A stretch of 64,000 bases of DNA from an uncultured bacterium (GTDB lineage: Bacteria > Actinomycetota > Coriobacteriia > Coriobacteriales > Coriobacteriaceae): the NCBI GenBank assembly GCA_905215525.1, contig CAJMQJ010000001.1, positions 608,516 through 672,515 on the forward strand. Reading direction: 5' to 3'. The notes beneath the pieces are model-generated. The model was not told the DNA's origin. It ran no database searches and saw nothing but the letters and a program-made list of their open reading frames with translations. The translations under genes were made by a program, and so were the position numbers. Each line of letters starts with the position of its first letter. Positions within the stretch are counted from its first letter, which is position 1. Shown here in pieces: positions 57,849-64,000 of this stretch.

Positions 57849-60077
57849 TTAGAAGTTGGCGTCGTTGAACTGGGTGCTCTCGAGTCCGTCGAGTTGCTGT
57901 TCGGGCGTATCTGCGACGCTCTCGAGCAGCTCAGTGGGATCGACGTTCATATTCTTACCGGCTTCGTTGCCGTTGACCAGGTCGTCCGAGAAGATGTCGA
58001 CTTCCATTTCTTCGGCCTCTTCGATCTGAACCTCGAGCGGCACTTGGGTGCGCACGAGCTTAACGGCCGGGCGCATGCGGGCAAACAGCGGCACGTACTC
58101 GATGATGATGGCCGAGTTCTCGAGACCGTACCAGCGTGCCGGGCTTCCGCAGGCGCGGCGGACGGCGTACTTGATGGCCATCACGCGGTGGTCATTGCGG
58201 TTGATGTCCGTTTCGGGGGCGAGCATCTTGCGCAGCATACAAAAACGGAAGTCGCCCACGTTGCCGCGCGTCTCGTAGATGGAGTAGGTGTGATGCTGCG
58301 GCGGCAGCTCACCCGATGCCATCAAGTCGCCAACGATTTGGCGCAGGTAGGCATTAACGCGCTGGTTGACCTTAAAGCCCAGGTCCAAGCGCACGCGGAA
58401 TAGGAAGTCTGTGCCAAAGGTCTCGACGGAATACTCGTGCGTATAGGGCTCGTCGGTAACGTGCACGTTGATGAACCAGTATGCCTTGGCGCGCTTGGGA
58501 TGCTTGTCCAGGATGGAATAGAGCACGTCTCGGTCGAGCGTGAGCGGGTCGGGGCTGTTGGTAAGGAACACCAGATTGTCGGCGAGCACGGGGTAGGTCT
58601 CGTCGTTGCGCAGGCGGTTGAGCTGATCGATGTACTTGGAGACGGGCAGCAGGATCGTCTGCGTGCGCTCGATGGCGGTGCCGCGGCGCCACACGTACAT
58701 AAGGCCAAACAGCAGCGAGGCCAAGAAGATCATCACATAGCCGCCGTCAAAGAACATGGTGAGGCACGAGGCGAAGAAGCACAGCTCAATGGCACCAAAA
58801 AGCAGGGCGAAGACGCAGGCACCCAGCTTGTGCTTGAGGATGCCGGCGATGTAGCTCGTCAAAAGCGTTGTGGTCATGAGCATGGTCACGGTAATGGCGA
58901 GTCCGTAGGCGCTCTCCATGCGCTCGGAGTTCTGGAACAGCAGCACGATGAAGATGCAGCCGATCCACATGATGTTGTTGACGAGCGGAATATAGAGCTG
59001 GCCCTTGGTGTCGCTGGGGTAGTGGATGCGCAGGTGCGGCATGAGATTGAGACGGGTTGCCTCGGATACCAGCGAGAACGAGCCGGTGATGAGCGCCTGC
59101 GAGGCGATGATGGCCGCTACGGCCGAAAGCACGATGGCAAAGGGGCGCAGGGGCTCGGGGAGCATCATATAGAACGGGTTGACGATATCCATCGCAAGCA
59201 TCTGGGGGTTGGAGTTATTGGCGAGCAGCCAAGCTCCCTGACCCAGATAGTTGAGGATAAGGGCCGCCTTAACAAATGGCCAGGATGCATAGATGTTTGC
59301 CTTGCCCACGTGGCCCATGTCCGAGTAGAGTGCCTCGGCACCGGTTGTCGACAGGAAGACAAAGCCGAGCACCATAATGCCCGAATGGTTGATGGGCGAG
59401 AACAGGAACATAATGCCGCGGATGGGGTTGAGCGCGCGCAAGATGGACAGGTTGCCGAGCATGTTGAACAGACCGGCGCCTGCCAGGAACAGGAACCACA
59501 GCGTCATGAGCGGGCCGAACAGCTTGCCGATTGACGAGGTGCCGGCGCGCTGCATGGCAAATAGGCCGCAGATAATGATGATGGTGATGATGATGACGTT
59601 GGTCTGCCCGTCGCCCAGCAGCGCATGGCCCCATTCGATGGTGCGCAGACCCTCGATGGCTGTGGTGACCGTGACGGCGGGGGTGAGGATGCCGTCGGCA
59701 AGCAGTGCCGCACCGCCGATCATGGCGGGCAGAATCAGCCATGGTGCCACCTTGCGTACGAGGCTGAACAGGGCGAAGATGCCGCCTTCGTTGTGGTTGT
59801 CGGCCTTCATGGCGATTACCACGTACTTGACCGTGGTCACGAGCGTCATGGTCCAGATGACGAGCGAAAGCGCGCCCAGGATCATGTCCTCGCTGACGGT
59901 ACCGATGCCGCCGTTGTTGGCGACGATTGATTTCATGGTGTACATGGGGCTCGTGCCGATGTCGCCATAGACGACGCCGAGCGTTACGAGCAGCATGCCA
60001 GCGGAGAGGGGGATGGCTCCGTGCCTGCCTTGCCCGCGCTGGTCTTGGAGGTTTGCCTCCAGTTTGTTGTGTGCCAC
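57849..60077 (-). CDS. kup: Low-affinity potassium uptake protein Kup
   Basis: 742 residues from GTG 60077, chosen because AAGGGAG lies 5 bases before it; an ATG six codons upstream (60095) lacks a site. LGVVYGDIGTSPMYTMKSIV (about 33-52) is the Kup signature, then twelve membrane helices to about residue 450 with LLADGILTPAVTVTTAIEGL. A cytoplasmic C-terminal domain of about 290 residues ends with an acidic tail (EEAEEMEVDIFSDD). It imports K+ with H+. No c-di-AMP riboswitch was seen upstream, although kup genes in other phyla often have one. Confidence 0.95.
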   Translation of the reverse strand: MAHNKLEANLQDQRGQGRHGAIPLSAGMLLVTLGVVYGDIGTSPMYTMKSIVANNGGIGTVSEDMILGALSLVIWTMTLVTTVKYVVIAMKADNHNEGGIFALFSLVRKVAPWLILPAMIGGAALLADGILTPAVTVTTAIEGLRTIEWGHALLGDGQTNVIIITIIIICGLFAMQRAGTSSIGKLFGPLMTLWFLFLAGAGLFNMLGNLSILRALNPIRGIMFLFSPINHSGIMVLGFVFLSTTGAEALYSDMGHVGKANIYASWPFVKAALILNYLGQGAWLLANNSNPQMLAMDIVNPFYMMLPEPLRPFAIVLSAVAAIIASQALITGSFSLVSEATRLNLMPHLRIHYPSDTKGQLYIPLVNNIMWIGCIFIVLLFQNSERMESAYGLAITVTMLMTTTLLTSYIAGILKHKLGACVFALLFGAIELCFFASCLTMFFDGGYVMIFLASLLFGLMYVWRRGTAIERTQTILLPVSKYIDQLNRLRNDETYPVLADNLVFLTNSPDPLTLDRDVLYSILDKHPKRAKAYWFINVHVTDEPYTHEYSVETFGTDFLFRVRLDLGFKVNQRVNAYLRQIVGDLMASGELPPQHHTYSIYETRGNVGDFRFCMLRKMLAPETDINRNDHRVMAIKYAVRRACGSPARWYGLENSAIIIEYVPLFARMRPAVKLVRTQVPLEVQIEEAEEMEVDIFSDDLVNGNEAGKNMNVDPTELLESVADTPEQQLDGLESTQFNDANF

Positions 60078-60176
60078 GAGGACTCCCTTAGACATCCGGT
60101 TATCTGTCTAGGACAAAAAACTTTATGCCGTCTTTATACATACAAGAGCAGTTTGGCACATCGGGATATTTTAGAC

Positions 60177-60200
60177 AATAATCCTCAGCTGGGGATTATT
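60177..60200. repeat. Small inverted repeat upstream of kup
   Basis: AATAATCC (60177-60184) and GGATTATT (60193-60200) around TCAGCTGG. It could be an operator for kup or the terminator of the EamA gene that ends at 60235. Confidence 0.5.
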
Positions 60201-60234
60201 TATCTACGCAGGTAGCATTTCAAAGCAGGGGCTT

Positions 60235-61146
60235 TTAAGCACGTGCTATCTGGGCGATGCCAGCCTTGGCGTTTGCGCGTTTGCCGGCGAGTTCGCAAAA
60301 AATCGCGCCGCCGATGATAAGCGCGGCGCCCATCAGGCGGACCGGTGTTATGGCTTCACCCAAAAGGGCGGCTGAGAACACGACCGCCGAAAGCGGCTCG
60401 AGGTAGCCGACGACGGCGACGGTCTGAACGGGCAGCTTGGCGACGGCGCTAAAGTAGAGCAGGCAACCAATGCCGGTGTTGACGACGCCGAGCATAGCGA
60501 CGGCGCGCCAATCAATGCTGGCGGCGACGCCGGCGGACAGGAACGAGGGAGCGCCCTGCGTGATGAGCGTGAGGGCCAGTGCGGTCACAAAGGCGGCGCT
60601 CACTTGGAGTGCGGAGTTCTCGAGGCCCTCGATGTGAGGCGCACCCTTGCTGGCGATGACCATCAATGCATAGCAGAAGGCCGAGGCGATTCCACAGACG
60701 ATGCCCGCAATGGGCATATTGCCGCCTAGACCTTGCGCTGCAATGAGAAAAGCACCGCAGGCGACGGCGATAAAGCCGGCGATTTTGCTGCCGGTCAGCT
60801 TTTCGCCAAAAATGAGCGGGGAGAGGGCCATAACGATGATGGGGCCGCAGTAGTACAGCAGCGAGGATACGCCGACGCCGATCGTCTGGTAGGCGCGGAA
60901 CAGAAAAATCCAGCTGGCGCCCAGCGCGGCGCCCGAGACGATGAGCGCTGCGGCCTCGCGGGGGCGAGACGGAGCCTGCAGGTTATGGCGCTTGGTTATG
61001 AAGAGGACGGCGGCAAGGGTGAGAGCGCCCAAAAACGTGCGCAACAGTACGATATCGGAGCTCGGCAGCGCGATGGCAGCGGCGATGATGCCGTTGGAGC
61101 CAAACAATAGCAATGCTGCTAAGTACGTAAACAATCCGTTGTTCAT
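60235..61146 (-). CDS. EamA family DMT transporter, copy 2
   Basis: 303 residues with ten membrane helices in two EamA halves. LLLFGSNGIIAAAIALPSSD (about 12-31), LRTFLGALTLAAVLF, and in the second half AVVGYLEPLSAVVFSAALLG (about 247-266) are typical. It is divergent from a LysR gene, the same arrangement as at 21.8-23.7 kb. Exported substrate unknown. The AlaA fusion gene just beyond the LysR hints at amino acids but this is only context. Confidence 0.88.
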   Translation of the reverse strand: MNNGLFTYLAALLLFGSNGIIAAAIALPSSDIVLLRTFLGALTLAAVLFITKRHNLQAPSRPREAAALIVSGAALGASWIFLFRAYQTIGVGVSSLLYYCGPIIVMALSPLIFGEKLTGSKIAGFIAVACGAFLIAAQGLGGNMPIAGIVCGIASAFCYALMVIASKGAPHIEGLENSALQVSAAFVTALALTLITQGAPSFLSAGVAASIDWRAVAMLGVVNTGIGCLLYFSAVAKLPVQTVAVVGYLEPLSAVVFSAALLGEAITPVRLMGAALIIGGAIFCELAGKRANAKAGIAQIARA

Positions 61147-61175
61147 GTGCTGACATCCCCTCTATATCCGAGCAT

Positions 61176-61192
61176 GTTCACTATGGGTGAAC
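61176..61192. promoter_or_regulatory. Candidate LysR operator between EamA copy 2 and its LysR
   Basis: GTTCAC (61176-61181) and GTGAAC (61187-61192) are exact inverted arms with a 5-base spacer, 16 bases before the -10 box TATAAT (61214-61219) of the LysR gene. Confidence 0.5.
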
Positions 61193-61213
61193 TGGCTTTA
61201 GAAGAAAAGCGAA

Positions 61214-61219
61214 TATAAT
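61214..61219 (+). promoter_or_regulatory. Consensus -10 box of the LysR gene
   Basis: A perfect TATAAT 45 bases before the GTG start at 61265, with no matching -35, as often seen with activator-dependent promoters. Confidence 0.55.
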
Positions 61220-61264
61220 GCATGGATAACATGACAAAAACTCATGTAAAGGTGGAGGGGTGCC

Positions 61265-62122
61265 GTGGAAACGAATATTCAAAAGATGCAGGTGCTGCTC
61301 GAGACGGTGCGGGCCGGCAGTTTTACGCGCGCCGCCGAGCGGCTGAGCTATTCGCAGTCGGGCGTGAGCCGCATGGTGGGCGACCTTGAGACCGATTGGG
61401 GTTTTAAGGTGCTCGACCGCAGCCGCGAGGGTGTGGTGCTTTCTGCCGATGGGCGGCAGATCATGCCGGCGGTTGAGGCGCTCTGCGAGGAGTTTGGCCG
61501 CCTGCAGCGACACGTGGACGAGATGCGTGGGCTCATGCGCGGCAAGATCTGCATTGGTACGTTTTCGAGTGTGGCGACCCATGTACTGCCGCCGGTGATT
61601 GCGCGCTTTCGCGCCGATCATCTGGATGTCGATTACGAGCTGCTGATGGGTGATTACTCCGAGATTGAGCAATGGGTGGCGGAAGGCCGCTGCGACTTGG
61701 GCTTTATTCCGCGCGAGCCACGCGGCACCGGCATGGCGTCGCGACCGTTGGTGCAAGACGAGTTGATGGCCGTGGTGCCAGCGGACTCCTCGCTTGCCAC
61801 GGCGGAGGTCGTTTCTCTTGCCGATTTAGCCAACGAGCAGTTTATTCTGCTAGAACGCGGCACCGATGACGAGATTACGCCGCTGTTCCGTCGGGCGGGC
61901 CTGGCGGTGCGCTCGAAGCTGTCAACCTGGGATGACTATGCGATTATGGCCATGGTCGAGGACGGTCTGGGCGTGAGTATTCTTCCGGCGCTCATCTTGC
62001 GCCGCTGTCAGTTCGATGTCGCCGTGCGTCCGCTCGAGGGACATCCCCATCGGCAGATCAACGCGATATATCGCACGGCTGACGTTTCGCTTGCCGCCGC
62101 TCGATTCCTTGAATATCTCTAA
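61265..62122 (+). CDS. LysR family transcriptional regulator, copy 2
   Basis: 285 residues from a GTG preceded by GGAGGGG. VRAGSFTRAAERLSYSQSGV then SRMVGDLETDWGFKVLDRSR form the winged helix; the effector domain begins with CIGTFSSVATHVLPPVIARF. Closely related in the C-terminal part to copy 1 (DDYAIMAMVEDGLGVSILPA). Likely controls the divergent EamA gene through the palindrome at 61176. The next gene downstream is the XRE-AlaA fusion. Confidence 0.92.
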   Translation: METNIQKMQVLLETVRAGSFTRAAERLSYSQSGVSRMVGDLETDWGFKVLDRSREGVVLSADGRQIMPAVEALCEEFGRLQRHVDEMRGLMRGKICIGTFSSVATHVLPPVIARFRADHLDVDYELLMGDYSEIEQWVAEGRCDLGFIPREPRGTGMASRPLVQDELMAVVPADSSLATAEVVSLADLANEQFILLERGTDDEITPLFRRAGLAVRSKLSTWDDYAIMAMVEDGLGVSILPALILRRCQFDVAVRPLEGHPHRQINAIYRTADVSLAAARFLEYL

Positions 62123-62184
62123 ACGCGTGCGCGTCATTGTCCGCCTTGGGCAAATCTCGGAGTTCGGTACGTTTTCTTGTGAAA

Positions 62185-62265
62185 TTGAACTTCCGAATAA
62201 GGTACGGCGCTATACTGCTGCCTAAATTGAACTTAGGTTCAATTCGTGTTCTATAAATTGAACTT
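62185..62265 (+). promoter_or_regulatory. TTGAAC operator cluster and -10 box of the XRE-AlaA gene
   Basis: TTGAACTT occurs at 62185-62192 and 62258-62265, and TTGAAC-TTAG-GTTCAA forms a perfect palindrome at 62227-62242, on top of the transcription start predicted from TATACT (62211-62216). The arrangement suggests autoregulation by the XRE domain of the encoded protein. Confidence 0.6.
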
Positions 62266-62284
62266 TGCCAGCAAGGAGGTTCTA

Positions 62285-63805
62285 ATGGCCCAAGAGACGT
62301 TTAGCGATCGCCTGCGACAGACCATGTCCGATCGCGACGTTCGCCAGTCGGACGTAATCCGCGCATCGGAGATGCTCGGAAAAAAACTCGGCAAGAGTCA
62401 GATGAGCCAATATGTGAGCGGCAAGACGATCCCGCGGCGCGATGTGGCAGAGCTGCTCGCTCGTATTTTGGAGGTCGATGTTTCCTGGCTGCTCGCCGGT
62501 GACGCCGATCAAGGCGAGGAATCATCGCCTCGCAACGTACCCAAGCCCGAACCCCATCCCTCAGCTCAAATTCCAAGGAGCACCACCATGCGTACTTTTT
62601 CAAAATCCACCAAGCTCGATAACGTCCTGTATGACGTGCGCGGCCCCGTCGTCGACGAGGCCGCCCGTATGGAGGACGAGGGCGAGCGTATTCTCAAGCT
62701 CAACATCGGTAATCCGGCGCCCTTTGGCTTCCGCACGCCCGATGAGGTCATTAAGGACATGCGCCAGCAGCTGCCCGACTGCGAAGGCTATTCCAACTCG
62801 CGCGGCCTGTTCTCTGCGCGCAAGGCAATCATGCAGTACTCGCAGATCAAGGGCCTGCCCAATGTTCAGATGGAGCACATCTACACGGGCAACGGCGTGT
62901 CCGAACTCATTCAGCTTTCGATGAACGCGCTGCTCGACAATGGCGACGAGATTCTGATCCCCAGTCCCGACTATCCGCTCTGGACGGCGTGCGCAACCCT
63001 TGCCGGCGGTCATCCCGTTCACTATCTGTGTGATGAGCAAGCGGATTGGTATCCCGACCTGGAGGATATGGAGTCCAAGATCACGAGCGCGACCAAGGCC
63101 CTCGTCATCATCAACCCCAACAACCCCACGGGTTCGGTCTATCCGCGCGAGGTACTCGAGGGCATCGTTGAGATCGCGCGCAGGCACCAGCTCATGATTT
63201 TTGCCGATGAGATCTACGACCGCCTGTGCATGGACGGCTACGAACACGTCTCGATTGCCTCGCTCGCTCCCGACCTGCCCTGCGTCACCTTTAGCGGCCT
63301 TTCCAAGTCGCACATGATCGCGGGCTATCGTATTGGCTGGATGGTGCTTTCGGGTAACCAGCGCTGCATGAGCGACTTCATCATGGGCATCAACATGCTC
63401 TCCAACATGCGCCTGTGCTCCAACGTGCCGGCTCAGTCGATCGTCCAGACGGCGCTCGGCGGCCATCAGTCTGTTAACAACTATATCCGCCCGGGCGGTC
63501 GTGTCTACGAGCAGCGCAACTTTGTGTATGAGGCACTCAACAAGATTGACGGCATCTCGGTGGTTAAGCCGCGCGCGGCGTTCTACATCTTCCCCAAGAT
63601 GGATGTGAAGAAGTTCAACATCACCGATGATGAGCAGTTCGCCCTCGACCTGCTGCACGAGAAGAAGATCCTGATCACGCGCGGCGGCGGCTTTAACTGG
63701 GCCGAGCCCGATCACTTCCGCATCGTGTACCTGCCGCGCATGGAAGTACTCAAAGAATCGCTCGAGGACCTGGCCGACTTCTTCGACCATTACCGCCAGA
63801 GCTAA
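62285..63805 (+). CDS. alaA: XRE helix-turn-helix fused to AlaA-type aminotransferase
   Basis: 506 residues from ATG 62285 behind AAGGAGG. Residues 1-75 form an XRE-like domain (QSDVIRASEMLGKKLGKSQM then SQYVSGKTIPRRDVAELLAR). A linker of about 25 residues is followed by a full AlaA glutamate-pyruvate aminotransferase (residues 102-506): KLNIGNPAPFGFRTPDEVIK, IIPSPDYPLW-like PSPDYPLWTA, NPNNPTGSVYPREVLEGIVE, SGLSKSHMIAGYRIGW with the PLP lysine, and EQRNFVYEAL. An internal AAGGAG with ATG at 62588 would yield exactly the 405 residues of stand-alone AlaA. The gene probably makes a bifunctional, self-regulated enzyme, perhaps in two forms. Confidence 0.92.
   Translation: MAQETFSDRLRQTMSDRDVRQSDVIRASEMLGKKLGKSQMSQYVSGKTIPRRDVAELLARILEVDVSWLLAGDADQGEESSPRNVPKPEPHPSAQIPRSTTMRTFSKSTKLDNVLYDVRGPVVDEAARMEDEGERILKLNIGNPAPFGFRTPDEVIKDMRQQLPDCEGYSNSRGLFSARKAIMQYSQIKGLPNVQMEHIYTGNGVSELIQLSMNALLDNGDEILIPSPDYPLWTACATLAGGHPVHYLCDEQADWYPDLEDMESKITSATKALVIINPNNPTGSVYPREVLEGIVEIARRHQLMIFADEIYDRLCMDGYEHVSIASLAPDLPCVTFSGLSKSHMIAGYRIGWMVLSGNQRCMSDFIMGINMLSNMRLCSNVPAQSIVQTALGGHQSVNNYIRPGGRVYEQRNFVYEALNKIDGISVVKPRAAFYIFPKMDVKKFNITDDEQFALDLLHEKKILITRGGGFNWAEPDHFRIVYLPRMEVLKESLEDLADFFDHYRQS
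62575..62590 (+). promoter_or_regulatory. Internal ribosome binding site and start codon
   Basis: AAGGAG (62575-62580) lies 7 bases before ATG 62588 at the junction of linker and aminotransferase, in frame with it. Confidence 0.6.
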
Positions 63806-63810
63806 TTAGT

Positions 63811-63834
63811 TCCGCCGTTCTACCGAACGGCGGA
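63811..63834 (+). terminator. Hairpin after the XRE-AlaA gene
   Basis: TCCGCCGTTC/GAACGGCGGA type stem with a TACC loop (63811-63834), no T-run. Confidence 0.5.
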
Positions 63835-63848
63835 CCACTTGACGCTGC

Positions 63849-63948
63849 GCGAGCCGCATTCACGCCAATCTGACGTTCAATTTCGAGGGCGCGACCAGAA
63901 GGTCAGCGCCCTCTCATTTCACGTCACCTTGGCGCAAATGCGGCTCGC
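63849..63948. repeat. 100-base nested hairpin at the window end
   Basis: Successive paired blocks run inward: GCGAGCCGCATT with AATGCGGCTCGC, CGCCAA with TTGGCG, TGACGT with ACGTCA, GAGGGCGC with GCGCCCTC, and GACC-AGAA-GGTC at the tip, with small unpaired interruptions. In total about 36 bp. It has no coding frame. It may be a mobile palindromic repeat or a structured RNA element before the next gene. Confidence 0.8.
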
Positions 63949-64000
63949 TCGCTCATATGACCCAATCCACTGTCAAGGGCCACAATGGCCCCGCCGACCG

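Noticed and set aside
60078..60234. Possible c-di-AMP (ydaO) riboswitch before kup
   Set aside because: The 157-base leader is too short and AT-rich and lacks the conserved aptamer segments.

Overview
The window looks like chromosomal DNA from a high-GC gut actinomycete of the Coriobacteriia, most probably Collinsella or a close relative. This rests on gene content (a choloylglycine/bile salt hydrolase, VUT-family transporter, several EamA/LysR pairs, GGDEF proteins), Shine-Dalgarno-led genes, -10 boxes of the TACAAT/GACAAT type, and abundant short hairpin repeats with a GGGAC core. The genus is an inference from memory of such genomes, not a database match. No rRNA, tRNA or CRISPR array was seen.

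Layout. 1-9.5 kb: the end of an ABC permease, a membrane protein, a dihydrouridine synthase, then a lower-GC accessory patch (4.4-6.1 kb: a ribbon-helix-helix protein with a palindromic operator, an orphan 210-residue protein, a probable DUF1016 fragment), a glutaredoxin, an XRE-zinc ribbon-TipAS regulator, TrmO and a MalY/PatB lyase. 9.5-25 kb: a Nim-like flavoprotein, a large hybrid sensor kinase, a K+ channel, LOG, ClC, a YtrA-type GntR-ABC operon, RF3, a VUT transporter with a candidate riboswitch, an SDR, Ung, an EamA/LysR pair and a MATE pump. 25.2-26.8 kb: an IS110-family element of IS1111 type, inserted among repeat remnants. 27-40.5 kb: RlmA, RsmJ, GNAT, a TetM-like GTPase, two paralogous AAA ATPases flanking a UvrA2-type protein, TrmL, a CobW GTPase, an ArsC-like protein without its cysteine, and a flavodoxin-like reductase. 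41-47 kb: two adjacent GGDEF/GGDEF-EAL proteins and a patatin. 47-64 kb: a thiamine operon behind a TPP riboswitch, a HAD-LysR pair, a MetE-like protein with a clear LysR operator, UraA and AzgA-type permeases, a deformylase homologue lacking the catalytic Glu, a bile salt hydrolase-family enzyme, Kup, a second EamA/LysR pair and an XRE-AlaA fusion.

How the genes work together. Most are monocistronic or in pairs. Clear units are gntR-ABC ATPase-permease, thiM-MTH1187-thiE, AAA ATPase-UvrA2, and VUT transporter-SDR. The items most worth following up are the XRE-AlaA fusion with a preserved internal start, the AAA/UvrA2/AAA block with 10-bp iterons, the degenerate deformylase, the IS1111-type element with a long noncoding end, and four hairpin repeat families that share a GGGAC core and in two places supply the stop codon of the neighbouring gene.
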